Positions 47,581-58,743 of a DNA stretch of 64,000 nucleotides are shown piece after piece. This DNA is from Desarmillaria ectypa (lineage: Eukaryota > Basidiomycota > Agaricomycetes > Agaricales > Physalacriaceae): assembly GCA_030407005.1 (NCBI GenBank), contig JAUDYN010000005.1, positions 3,038,001 to 3,102,000 on the forward strand. The letters are read 5' to 3'. Below the pieces are notes generated by a model. The model saw only the letters and a program-made list of their open reading frames with translations, searched no databases and was not told where the DNA came from. The position numbers were made by a program, and so were the translations under genes. The stretch's first letter is position 1; every line of letters begins with the position of its first letter.

Positions 47581-49171
47581 TCACTTTCCTAGCTTGCGTA
47601 AAATCTGGTTTTGGACTACGAGCAATAGCGAGTACATCATTTCAATCCGCTATTTGCAAAATCAGTAGGGCTGATGTCGGAGAAGTTGCGAGACGTACCG
47701 GAACGTCGACTTCGTACTCTTTGGCTAATCTGACGACTTCGCCCAGAATGACTTCGACTTCGATGGGAAGATCCTTTTCGACATCGAGCATCATACTTGG
47801 CTTGTGTGAATGGTCGGGTTCTATGTGCATAAGTCTAGTTCTCTCCATCGTGCCTTCTACTAGAGACGAAGGCAAGCCATCTTCGGTGTCCGGAAAACCC
47901 ATTGCCCTCCCTAAAGACGATAATAAGAATTGCAACTCATAAAATATAGTGGTACTCGCCCAGGTTAACTAGCTCGGTCAATACGGCCTTGACGTTGGGA
48001 AGGGTCCTCTCCTTTATAAAATCTGCCGTCTTCGGATACACATAAGGTTCATATGTAACCGCCGGATCTGATGGCGGTGGTCGAAACATGGCTGCAGGGG
48101 TATATCTTTCGCAAAATGGATGAAAAAGGACTGCTCGACGAACTTCAAGGTTGCTCACCCCGTGAGGGTTGCTAGCGAGGAGAATGCTACATTCCAAAAA
48201 TTCTTTGCAAATCTCAGCCTTTGTATTTCAGGGACTAAGGTGACTGTGCTTCCACCCTTCTCTAGCATCCCGCCGATGTCACGAAGAATGGCGTCTTCTT
48301 CCGGGGTATTAACCAAGGTTGTGAAATCGCGATACCTGTACATTCCAAGAGTTGGTCTATCCTAAGGGTATTACATTATTAATTCCTTCTGCAAGCTGAA
48401 TATCGTGGGATGAGCTTACAAAAGCGCCGTGCTGTACGACATTCGGCGCGAGTAGATTGGTGGCAATGAATACGGTAGTACTGATAATCTTGGGTGGACC
48501 TTTACCGAGGCCCTTGATGGCATCGTAGAGATCGACCTCGACGCCCAAACCATTCTGGATTATAACATACACCGGTTGTGGGTACCTGTCCGAATACGAA
48601 GCAGACAGAAGCGGCTCCAGAATTTTAGGCGTTTTGGTAAGTTCTGGAATGGCCTTGGTGGTGAGAACGACGTAGTCATATCGTTGGTCCGCAGCGCTTG
48701 CAACGGAGGGGCACACTATAATAGTTAATTGCTAAGTCATCGATTGAAGCAGCAGGGGCGGGAAGATAGGAAATGTAGATACTGGAGTTAACAACGTTTT
48801 TACTGTTGAAAAAACGAAAATGGATGGGTTTTAGATTCCAACGGGATTCCTACGAGATTGGGACAACGAAATTGAGTTGACTCACATCTATCAGGCCTCC
48901 ATCCTGATATGTCACCGTATTTACGGCTTTTAAAATGCATCCCATGTTCTATGCACTAGGTCACGTTTCAAAGCGTCTCATAAATTTGCAACAGCCTACC
49001 GTTCGCCAGGTGATAGTTACTCCTCGCCACGGCCGTGACTCGTGCGAGACCGCTCTGCTTGAAGATGAGAGAGTCTTGACAAATCAAAATGTGAGGCCTA
49101 AAGATAAATCCTGTACTCACATACTGCGCCAACAGCGCCAAAACCAACGAGCAAAACGTCCTTGGCCGTCA
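47581..49171 (-). CDS. 2-dehydropantoate 2-reductase (ketopantoate reductase)
   Basis: Reduces ketopantoate to pantoate with NADPH in pantothenate/CoA synthesis (PanE/ApbA family; yeast Pan5). ATG at 49171 gives MTAKDVLLVGFGAVGAVYSL, with the Rossmann motif GFGAVG. It continues KQSGLARVTAVARSNYHLAN, EHGMHFKSRKYGDISGWRPD, then DQRYDYVVLTTKAIPELTKT, VYVIIQNGLGVEVDLYDAIK and NLLAPNVVQHGAF. The C-terminal helical domain contains EIQRLRFAKNFWNVAFSSLA, where the Lys/Asn pair matches the catalytic and substrate contacts of the family. It ends VDVPRIEMMYSLLLVVQNQI followed by LRKLGK. The long intron near 48,720-48,890 is about 170 nt, larger than its neighbours, so a missed small exon is possible. 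The gene is convergent with the RING gene. Confidence 0.9.
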
Positions 49172-49640
49172 TAATAGCGAGATCGAGTCAGTCACTGACT
49201 CAGAATCAGAAGGAGATTTGATTTGCAAATTGAAATAACATGAGAAAGAGAATGCACTGATCCCGCTGACGCGATTTTTGTCGGCCTGAACGATGCACCA
49301 TGCCTTCAAATCCAGCTAATGCCTTGGAATTTCAATAGTAGCGATACCAAGTTTATCTTCTGACAAAACATTACAGTCGTCAGGAAAAGGGATTAGGACA
49401 TCTCTCCGATATGTATCGGACCTTGATCGGACCTCACCGTTAAATTTCTAAACTTAAGAAAATTTGACGCTTAAGCAAAAGTTGATTCTCCTCCCAAAGC
49501 AAACGGTCTAAGCTTTTTCATGGGCGATTCGGCCAAGCTACGCTGCGATAATACATTCCTTAAATGTTTCAAGAGTCTGAATTTCGCCAATTATAAGTGC
49601 CAGATCGAAATTTAGTATATAGATGTCATCCTCGTAAACC
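49172..49640. other. Intergenic
   Basis: No gene seen. Divides the intact ketopantoate reductase from the 3' end of the decayed CoA-transferase. Confidence 0.5.
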
Positions 49641-51579
49641 TTATACGATCGCGGAGATCGCCAAGTCAGCAGGCCACGCTTGTTTATCCATACCATTAGG
49701 CCTCGAGCCAACCTAGAGTCATGGCTTAACTACGCCGTCAGGGAAGGTGAGCACTGGCTTGACTGTCCTTATTCGTACTACCCCAGGATTCTCCCGCGTC
49801 TCGAAATATTCATCCTTGGATATATTTGCGCTCATTGCCTTCAGGATGCCCAGGACCCGAAGGACAAGTTGAATCATATTGTCGCGTGCGTAGAAGACCG
49901 GATGACCGGCCTTGGCATAGATTGTATCCCAAACATATTTAGGTATTCGCCGCAGCTATTGACGAACCACTGGTTGTAGTAGTTGAGCGCAGTCTAGATA
50001 AAAGTAAATTCAACGAATACCTCGTCGTAAAAGGGAACTTACGTCGACAACGTATGAACCTCCTTTTTCAGCGCGTTCAATGAGTGCCTGGATAATCTCA
50101 ATTGCACCAGAAGCGCCCGTGCTGCGAAGTGGTGAGCTTTTGATGTACAATCAAAGGTGTCGGCTTACCAGAAATCGGAATTAGGCCAGACTAGTGTCAC
50201 CGGTTCGTCCACACTCATAGCACGACCAAAGCTATACGAAACTCCTGTGTTGGCATCGCTTATATGCTGCCACCCTGAACGAGGAGTTCAAGGGCCATGC
50301 CAGCCCTACAGGAAAAAGAGGTCACATCGCAGCAGGAAAGGCGTTAGTTAATCACCCACATAACAATTCTCGCAAGCATTGATGATCCCGCCTCTTTGTC
50401 CTCAAAAAGCTGCAAGATATCATCTTTTCCGAATCCCACTTCGCCATAATTCCAGGTCGATATCCTTCAACGACTACAAGCTCTCGGAGTCGAATAAGGT
50501 CTTCCTCACTCCTCAGATCCAAATGAGCGTTCCACTTCCCCATCCCATCTCTGCATTGAGTACATTTATATCGGAGATGCCAGGGAAAGTGATACGAAGA
50601 ACGCTCGCTCCTGGCTCTGCGAAGTCCCGAGTTATGACAGCTCCGGTAATAATACGCGTCAAGTCGATGATCTTCAATCCAAAGAAAGGTCTCTCCGGTG
50701 TGGTTTTGCTGTCGACAGGACTCCACCAAGTAGGTAGCTGTTTGGTATTGGGAATATGGTGCAATTCGTACAGACCAATGTGTGTGTGGGCCTTTCCGTG
50801 TTCGTTGGCAAGGTATTCTTCCTTTGAGTGTGCGATGGTTCCAGTTTGTCTGTATTTGACGTTCATGAGCGTTTCGATCGCTTCGAACTCGTATTCCGCG
50901 ACTTTATCGGCAACGATCTCGCCAGCACGGTTGAGGGACAATAACTCGGTCTCGTTAGACTTGGGAATATCGAGTGCTGTTAGATTAATATGCGGATTCA
51001 TACTTCCTGCAAGTAATCGTGATTAGGGAGGAGGTATTGGTCAACATGAATCGACGACCTACCATGAAAATGGTAGAAATGGCAGTCCTTCGTTTTATAC
51101 ATTGTGGTGCACATAGTATTCATGTAAACGTTCTTGACATCGTGCGTTTCATAGTTCGGAAAGTACTTTTCAAATCCTGAATTACGAGACAACGTAGGGG
51201 TGTCCTCGCCATCCAACGAATAAATTATTGGAGAAATGAAATACAGTTGTGCATGGTCCCTCATAGTCGTTATTCTGTCAGCACACCAAAGCAAATTGTT
51301 TATGTTGAGGAACACTCACGTGTCAATGACAATTTTCCGATATGGAATGCCATACTTGTGCTTAGGAACGACGTTCAGCGTTGCCCCTTCCAGACCCTTG
51401 GTAGAGGCAATGCTTTCCGCGAACCGCCAGTTTATAGGCATGCATGGCTCATCAGAACCAACATACTCAACCAGACCAGCAGCTTCCTTGATGTCCACGG
51501 GAAAGTCATGGAGAGGATTACTGGGAATCCCAGTACTGAGTAGCTTGGCGGCCTGTAAAGGGATGGAGTAAGCTGACAT
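49641..51579 (-). pseudogene. Class III (CaiB/BaiF) CoA-transferase, decayed
   Basis: Class III CoA-transferases move CoA between carboxylic acids; this fungal two-domain type is often called an alpha-methylacyl-CoA racemase/CoA-transferase. ATG at 51579 gives MSAYSIPLQAAKLLSTGIPS, and much of the protein is readable: LPTWWSPVDSKTTPERPFFG, LKIIDLTRIITGAVITRDFA, EPGASVLRITFPGISDINVL, SGWQHISDANTGVSYSFGRA and GASGAIEIIQALIERAEKGG, then TALNYYNQWFVNSCGEY. Lesions are a frameshift at about 50,535-50,545 (before KWNAHLDLRSEED), an in-frame TGA at 50288-50290, a frameshift at about 49,935-49,945 (before YVWDTIYAKAGHPVF), and stops at 49719-49721 and 49713-49715. The tail VGSRPNGMDKQAWPADLAIS is still recognisable. 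Several independent lesions mean this is a pseudogene rather than one sequencing error. Confidence 0.85.
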
Positions 51580-52132
51580 TGTGCACCTTGAGTTTAGATC
51601 CACAATGAGAAAAGTGCAGGTGCTAGATCCCACGAGCTGCATTTATAGTCGGCCCGAAGCGTGAGTCACTGAGAGTGATTGTCCCGCATTTCTGAATTCA
51701 CGGTTTAAAATAGCATGACTGAATCGAGTTTTTGAGCTAATACAGTTTGTCCGCAGTTCATCCGCCTCTACGGGCCTGTCGGTGTACAGAGAAGGCACAC
51801 TGCGAAGGGTGTCTTCGAGCAACTCGGCAATTCGATCTTGTTTTATACCAATAAGATGCCGGAACTACGGTCGCAAGTGCGAAGACCATGGCATCGCCTC
51901 GAAGCCAAGTCATGCACTCGCCAAATGGGAGTAGTACTCGCAGTGCTTGGCATCATGACTCATGCACCCTCACCCAACGGCACACAACAAAACCGGCTGT
52001 CACAGAACTGATAGTTGACGGACAATCGGCTTACGGCCGGATATGATGTTCACGGGACGAAAGAGACTTCGTCAACCTCCCACCCTACGTTTAGGTTCTC
52101 CAAGCTACTGAACAAGCTGACCATCCTTCGAG
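51580..52132. promoter_or_regulatory. Divergent promoter region, CoA-transferase relic/AtuA-like gene
   Basis: About 550 bp between two divergent starts, the kind of shared promoter expected for a two-gene catabolic unit. No specific binding site was recognised. Confidence 0.4.
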
Positions 52133-54441
52133 ATGACCAGACGCCCTATCAGAATCGGAAATTCGTGAGCAGCTAGTTATTCAACGAACCTTCCGGTGAC
52201 TCAGACATTTGCATCAGTTCAGGCGCTACTGGAGATGGCGTGAGTTCGACTCTAGTCCAACAGCTAGTTCTCATACAATGTTTCTAGCCCGACCAGATGT
52301 ACCGGTTGGCAACAGAGGGTCCAATAGATGCCATTTACGGGGACTACCTGGCAGAGCTGAACATCGCCTGGCGCGCGCTTGAGGTTCGATAGTGACCTGG
52401 TTCCACCAATAGGTGTTAATGTACCCATTAGATGATTGACCATCCAGAGCTGGGGTATGAGGTCCCTGCTCTCACGCAGCTCAAATGGAAGACGGCGGCA
52501 CAAGAAATTGCAAGCAAAGGAATCCGTGTAACGCATGCTTTCACGAAATGGCAGAGCTTTATTGACTTCAATCACAGGTGGTCCATGACGGAGGTGCCTT
52601 GAATCCCCGCGGACTTTACTTGGAGACCAAGAAACACTTCGAGGATTTAGGTTTAGATGTAAAGGTTGCCTGGGTCGAGGGCGACAATATCACGGATCGC
52701 GTCAAAGCGAATACTACTGTGTTTCCCCATCTCGACATCCCGAATAAGAAACTAGATGACGTGAAGAATATAATTCTGACAGCGAATGCGTACAGTGAGA
52801 ACATCAACCTTTGCAGACGACCTCGTATTCTGATCTGCTCGAATATTTCAGTTGGAATGAAAGGAATCGTAGCCGCCCTCAATGGCGGTGCACAAGTCGT
52901 CATCTGTGGTAACTGAGCCAACCGCCCACATCCCGCTTTTGTATTGACTCAGAGCCAAGGACGCTGCTGTGATGCATCTCCTGTCATGGCGTTGGCCGCC
53001 TGGTGGCATGGATGGTCCGACAGAGATTATGACAAGTTTGCTGGGGCTTTGATGGCGGGACATGTTACAGAGTGCGGTCCATACGTGAGTACATCTCACA
53101 CTGGATCGCGGTCCTGGTGACGAAAGGGTATTTAGACGACAGGCGGCAACTTTTGCGGCTTCAAAGCCATCCCAAGCCTAATCAATGTCGGTTATCCCAT
53201 ATGCGAGATCTCTGATGACGGGTCATCCATCATCACTAAACACGATGGTACCACCGGAGCTGTAACGGTTGACACTGTTACCGCTCAACTCGTGTACGAG
53301 ATCCAAGGGCCAACGTATCTCAATCCGGACGTTATTGCCTACCTCGAGGATATCAAGATCGAGAAGGTAGGGGATAATCGCATCAAACTGTCTGGTATGA
53401 AAGGCTCGCCTCCACCGTCGACAACAAAGTTGGCCGTGTGCACGATGGGCGGGTATCAAGCTGAATTATATTTCCTTGCCGTGGGACTGGATATCAAAGA
53501 GAAGCTGGGCCTTCTGCGCGCTCAACTAATGGACGGCATAGATGAGTCCCGCTACTTTAAACTCTCCCTTGAAGCGTATGGCACTTGTCCGGACGATCCA
53601 AAATCGCAACGAGAAGCAACGGTGCACATGAGGCAGTTCATTCAGGCGCCTACAAAAGAAGCCATTGAAGACTTTACGCAGAATTTCTGGGGACTAGTCA
53701 TGTCAGGGTATGGAGGATTCCATCTGTAAGACTCGTGCGTATTTTGTCTGGCAAGTGATGGCGTTGAACACTCTACAGGAATATGGATCTCCGAACCTTG
53801 ACTCCCAAACCTTTCATCTCGTACTTCCCAGCTCTTGTGCCACAGAGTATGCTCAACATTAAGGCCCATATAGATGACAAAGTGATATCCGTAGAGTCCA
53901 TGACGTCCACAGTACCCTTCGCTAGTCAGGATTCATACGGTCCCAGGACGGTCACTGATTTGAGCACCTTCGGTCCTACGACAAAGACCCACCTCGGTGT
54001 GTACAGTATGTCGTCTGTTGACCGCTTCAACTAACATCGATGGGTAGGCAAGGTCGTGCTAGCACGTTCCGGAGACAAGGTAAGCTTGGTGGATAATCCT
54101 TTGGAATCCGAATGAACCTGAACCAGGGTGGGAATGCCAATGTCGGTCTGTGGGTACGCAATGACGACGAGTGGCCATGGTTGCAGTCGTTTCTGACGAT
54201 TGACACTTTCAAATATCTCCTTGGCGACGACTACAAGCCCGAGTATCGTATTGAACGATTCGAGATGTCCTACATTCGTGCTGTCCACTTCGTCACCTAC
54301 GGCATTCTTGAGGATGGAATTAGCTCCACGTCTGTCTTGGATGGGTTGGCTAAGAGCTTTGGCGAGTTCATACGAGCGCGTAAAGTTGATATTCCGGACA
54401 AGTTCCTGGAGAGACCTGCTGTTGGGGAGTATTTGCATTAA
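52133..54441 (+). CDS. AtuA/DUF1446-family protein (acyclic terpene utilisation-like)
   Basis: DUF1446 proteins are named after bacterial AtuA of the citronellol/geraniol pathway; the reaction in fungi is not established, and branched-chain acyl-CoA catabolism is a common suggestion. ATG at 52133 gives MTRRPIRIGNSSGATGDGPD after two introns. It continues IDAIYGDYLAELNIAWRALE, VVHDGGALNPRGLYLETKKH, CGRCCDASPVMALAAWWHGW, AGALMAGHVTECGPYTTGGN and VGYPICEISDDGSSIITKHD. Further on are GAVTVDTVTAQLVYEIQGPT, VCTMGGYQAELYFL and KVVLARSGDKGGNANVGLWV, ending RPAVGEYLH with TAA at 54439-54441. The junction at about 52,913 uses an acceptor after gccaag to keep the frame. Unlike its divergent partner it looks intact. 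Length is about 620 residues, normal for the two-domain family form. Confidence 0.9.
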
Positions 54442-55310
54442 ACAAGAACCTGTCGTCGTTAGTATCGAAATGCCATAAATTCTGGTTTAATCGAATTAGG
54501 ACTGTTAAAAGGAAAGTGTAGAGTTCTTACCGAAGACTCCATGTCTGGTGTTTACGATCCCAATAATCAAAGACGGCTATAGGACACTAACTCGTCAGCA
54601 AGTTGAATGAAGCATTGAAGGAAAGAAAAGACTAGTTTCAGTAGGAACAATTGATAATAACATAAACTTCACAAAATGTAATATATGCATTTTCATGATC
54701 TCGAAGTGTCATCCTGGACTCATTGAAGAAAATACTACTCACCGAAAGCGAAGCCGCTTGCCTTATCAGAAATCCCGGCTGATTGCCAAGTGTACTTTCA
54801 GTTGAAATCGAGGTGCCGAGATTTCTTTTTACAGATCAGCTACTGTCTATCACCCTGTCAGTGTAGTCTTGGAGAGGAGTGCCACCGTACGCACCAAATT
54901 CCCTCTACCCTGTTCTTACTAGCGCTAGCCCATGACGTGTCACTTGAGAAGATTATTCAAAGGCATTATGGTGACGAGGGTACTGAGAAAATAGTAGTTG
55001 TCTGATATTGCTGGCAGTGAAGCAATAATAGAAACATACCTTTCTGTACCGGTGCTACTGTCCCTTCCGAGACCTTGGGGTACCAAGCTAAGCAGGGAAA
55101 AGCTAGTTTTGTCCCTCTGTTTTCACAGAATAGTGGACGAATACATGCAGCAGTACGCACATCCTGCTCTCGTTCGCCTATCTGGCCAGCTGTGTCGAAG
55201 GGTAGCAATCATGACACTGAAAGCTTGTTGAGGGACGTCGAATGAAGAGAAAAAAGGTCTGCGGCAAATTCCGAGCGATCTTCACTCTAGACAAACATGG
55301 ATCCACAGCA
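54442..55310. other. Intergenic
   Basis: No recognisable gene. Frames at 54,790-55,005 and 54,998-55,231 look weakly protein-like but match nothing I know; they may be more decayed coding sequence. Confidence 0.4.
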
Positions 55311-56243
55311 ATGAGTATGTTCCTTCAACGACTGGCTGCTCATCTAGGTCATTCCCAAGCAGCACTCGAGCTCAAATGGATGTCAGATCGTAGAAACGTC
55401 GAAGAAATCACACTCTGAACTTGTCGACAGGCGACTGAAAGACAAGCCTCTGCAGTACATTCGTGGTGTGTATATGCGCACTAAATAATCGTATTTCTAC
55501 CTGTACGAAGATGATTTGCAGATTCCCGGCCATTCGGTGGCCTCGACTTGATTGTACGGCCTCCAGTGCTCATTCCGCGCCCGGAAACCGAAGACTAGAC
55601 CATCAAACTGTCCAAGACCATCCATCACGCCGTCACCAAAGCGCCCTATATCTATCCTGGATCTGTGTACAGGAAGCGGATGCATCCCATTGCTGTTATG
55701 CCATCCATGGCTTCAAGGGAGTGTCCGTGCGTGCGGTGTTGACGTCTCTGTCGATGCGGTAGAGCTGGCGATGGAGAACGCTGCAAGACACAGTATTCCA
55801 TCTGTGGCAGACGCCCGAAATAGCTTCAGAGCTCAGCAAGGGAACGTTCTAGATCCAGCGTTTCCCAAAAGCCTGGAGCCACCATTCAACGTCCTTACCT
55901 CTAATCCACCTTACATACCCTGGAAGGAATACCTTGAGCTCCCTCTTTCGGTCGTATGATATGAGGACCCAAGGGCGGTGGACCCTCAGGTTTTGAATTC
56001 TATCTCGCCATCGCCCACATAGTCTCGTGTCAGTGTTTTCTCAAAACCGACGCTGTTGTGGCACTCGAAGTGGGACACGATCAGGCCGAAGAGGTGAAGA
56101 TATTCTGCGCAATATTGGCGAAATCCAGCGAACAGAGATACGGAATGATCCTTGGGGAAAGGCTCGTACGGTCCTCGGATGACGAACGTAATTTTACAAT
56201 ATTCAAACTCAGCCATCGCAAGCCGCCCTTTCCTCAGAATTAG
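55311..56243 (+). pseudogene. HemK/Mtq1-type protein glutamine methyltransferase, decayed
   Basis: HemK family enzymes methylate the GGQ glutamine of release factors with SAM; fungal Mtq1 is mitochondrial. Readable pieces are LGHSQAALELKWM, then in a shifted frame ELVDRRLKDKPLQYIRG. After an intron comes FGGLDLIVRPPVLIPRPETE. In another frame follow ISILDLCTGSGCIPLLLCHP (SAM motif I), then VLTSNPPYIPWKEY with the family's NPPY catalytic motif, and VVALEVGHDQAEEVK. Lesions are a frameshift at about 55,390-55,400, TAG at 55596-55598 where Trp is expected, a frameshift at about 55,625-55,640, and TGA at 55957-55959. At least four independent breaks show that this copy is dead; an intact copy is expected elsewhere. 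Confidence 0.82.
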
Positions 56244-56261
56244 ACCTGATATACAAGAAAA

Positions 56262-56933
56262 TGTCGGCCAGTAATCCCATCGTACCTCTGGAGCCCACAG
56301 TCTCTACATTGCCACCAATCAGCTCATAAGTCAACTGGCCAGATTCCACTGCGTTTTACAAGACAGACGAAAATGGCAAGGCTACCACATACGAGTGGAC
56401 AGAGGCTACCTCCTCATTCCGACAGATTCGAGGATGTAACAATCACTGCCGTCGATCCTGTCATGACCTACACTAAAAAGCTGTCGGTAGTTTCGCCTTC
56501 ATGAAGGTCAAAGGCATGAAGACGATGCCTGACCAAGAGCCTAGAGGCGTTCCATGGGATGGCGATGCAAGTCTTCACCGATTCGAATCGTTTAATTAGG
56601 GTTCACTTCGCTATTAGAGAATTGTTAGAATGAGCGGTAATTCTTCAGCGCTCACCCGGATTTCAGGGAACCCTCGCAAACAGGCGAGGGTCATTGTGAT
56701 TCATCCAGCTATTTATATACATCCATGTACACTAATAGAAGCAATACTATGTAGTAGACAAGGCAGAGGAGGAGAACAATGTTTCCTTGCCTAACAACTG
56801 AAGATCCCGATGTCGACTATGCTGTGATGCGCGACACTTGTCATTACAACAAGAACCGCCAGGCTGGCAGAGCCTGGTTGAAGAGCATGTTAACCATGTT
56901 GATGGAGAAGGGTATATTGGATCTGCAGTGATT
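56262..56933 (+). pseudogene. Unidentified coding remnants
   Basis: From 56262 a frame starts MSASNPIVPLEPTVSTLPPI and is stopped by TAA. Downstream pieces in other frames include FYKTDENGKATTYEWTEATS and FEDVTITAVDPVMTYTKKLS. At 56779-56931 an ATG frame of 50 codons reads MFPCLTTEDPDVDYAVMRDT and then RAWLKSMLTMLMEKGI. I do not recognise the family. Given the adjacent HemK relic these are probably further decayed genes. Confidence 0.3.
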
Positions 56934-57930
56934 TGAAGACGAGATAACGAGAGTAAGCGTTGATCTGGAAGTGTAGTTGGCGGAAGGAAGAGGCCAGGAC
57001 AAGATATTCATTAGAGAAATTTAGAGGTGAACTTTGAGGGAAAAGTCTCTGTGTCTTCATTTAATCTATCAACCACAGCCTGTCTGAAGATCTCAAGCGA
57101 CATGCTTTTGCTCCTAGACGCCTCAGAGGCTTCGTTTGATACATGGTCGATCTACTCTGGAGTCCGAGACACTGGGAGTTAGCTCGTATGGGAACTGTGG
57201 TTAGATCACCAAAACCAGACATAGTATGCTCCTTTGGAATGTAATGAGATAGTCAATAGCCGCTCGTTTTGCGAGGATAGGTGGATCACTTCAGAAATAT
57301 CAAGCCCAGCCCTAACCTTAGACCGTTGTTGTGTATGTCGCTATTTTCGCAACGGGGGTCAACTGCAAGACGAGAGGAAGAGGGGTTGCCGTCCAGTAAG
57401 GCTATCCTCCGACCCTTCTTGAAACTTCGTCAAGTGACATAGCCACGAAGAAGTATGTTTCTAAGGTTATCGTATCCATGTGACGCTCGTTTAGAGAAGG
57501 CACTTCCATGGGCCTCAGCTGTAAGCTCGAAGCTGAAACAAAGTCCTCTGCAAGAGTATATTCTCCATCAATTTGGATTCATGCCAATGGTAAGTATGTA
57601 ATGCTAGAGTGGGAAGGTACCCTGAAGCCAGGGGGCGGAAGCATACAACAGTACAAGGAGTGTATCTCATCTGTTAGTGCTGCTTCAACCGGCATTGAGC
57701 GATGCTAATAGAGAAAGCTACACACTCTCAGTAATCGGCGCTTACTTCAGTGAGGGCGATGCACGGTCTGGGAATTCCAAGTTCTGAGTGTGGCTGTCTA
57801 TGTCTGGGGACTCTGGAGCGATCACGTGTCTGACTCTAAACTCAGACGCGAGCAGAGCTCCTTTCATGGCATATAAAGCCAGGAAGATTCTTCCATAATC
57901 TTCCCTATTACAACACAACAACCCTACAAC
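56934..57930. other. Intergenic
   Basis: No gene recognised. The right end holds the promoter of the next gene, with TATAAA at 57872-57877. Confidence 0.5.
57872..57877 (+). promoter_or_regulatory. TATA box upstream of the 57931 gene
   Basis: TATAAA lies 53 bp before the ATG, a suitable distance for a short leader. The leader itself is rich in CAACA words. Confidence 0.45.
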
Positions 57931-58566
57931 ATGCACAAATCTACAATCACCAAGCGTTCAGAGGCTTCCTGCCTCCTCGACCCCTCATATTGTTCCCTCA
58001 ATCACAACTATCAGCCAAGCTTCTACGTCGACTACAACGGAAATATGCACGATCCAGACTATCTTCACTTCCCCGTCTCCTCGTCGAGCTTGTCGTCCAA
58101 TTCATCACTCAGCAGCCGTAATGTACGGCGCCGATGGGAAACTGGCTGCTCTGTCACTTACGATGACGACGAAGGCACAGACGCGGATCGCTTTGATCCA
58201 TTCGCCATTCAAGCCCGCAGGTGTGCATCATCCCTCACACGCGTCACACCTCCCTGCTATTCCTCCTCACTCGTATCAGAGTTCGACTCACCATTCGAGG
58301 AAGAGAAGAAGCAACGCAGCAGCGCGACGAAGGCAATAAGATCGTGGATATTTCCGCACAAATCTATAGGAGAAGACTCAGAAGAGTTCACTGGGCAGCC
58401 AGAATTGAAAGAAGATTCGAATGAGGAAGAGGAACGTCTCGAGAAGAAACGGGGCAAACTCAAGCGTTCAGAAATGATGAAGAAGCAATGGTATTCCATT
58501 TCGCTGAGCGTTTCCTTTGGAGTTTTCAGAGCGAAGCGAAAGATGAGAAATGTCCTCACTTGCTAA
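57931..58566 (+). CDS. Uncharacterised single-exon basic/acidic protein
   Basis: An intact 211-residue, intronless frame with a TATA box at a normal distance. The N-terminus MHKSTITKRSEASCLLDPSY is followed by YQPSFYVDYNGNMHDPDYLH and FPVSSSSLSSNSSLSSRNVR. The short motif YxDxxGxMHDPDYxHFP looks like a conserved core that I associate with unnamed basidiomycete proteins. The rest is Ser-rich, then acidic (EDSNEEEERLEKKRGKLKRS) and basic at the end (VFRAKRKMRNVLTC). No membrane segment or catalytic motif was seen. It is convergent with UTP14, 177 bp away. Intronless structure is unusual for the window. Confidence 0.7.
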   Translation: MHKSTITKRSEASCLLDPSYCSLNHNYQPSFYVDYNGNMHDPDYLHFPVSSSSLSSNSSLSSRNVRRRWETGCSVTYDDDEGTDADRFDPFAIQARRCASSLTRVTPPCYSSSLVSEFDSPFEEEKKQRSSATKAIRSWIFPHKSIGEDSEEFTGQPELKEDSNEEEERLEKKRGKLKRSEMMKKQWYSISLSVSFGVFRAKRKMRNVLTC

Positions 58567-58743
58567 ATGTCAATTTTCTTCTCATTCTTCCTTTTCCTGC
58601 ATCTTGTATATCACAACATCTTTGCGTCTCATCATCCAAATAGCTGTATCATTTCCTTTTCGCATTTGCTACCTTGCACACACATACCTGTTTACGTATC
58701 ACGTCTGCGCACCGAATGAACATTATGACTAAGCTCGAAACTA

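Noticed and set aside
52616..52921. Minus-strand frame opposite the AtuA gene
   Set aside because: Shadow of a coding exon; no family features.
55040..55110. 5S-rRNA-like words (gggtaccaagctaagcagg)
   Set aside because: Only a short chance resemblance; the rest of a 5S gene and its internal promoter are missing.
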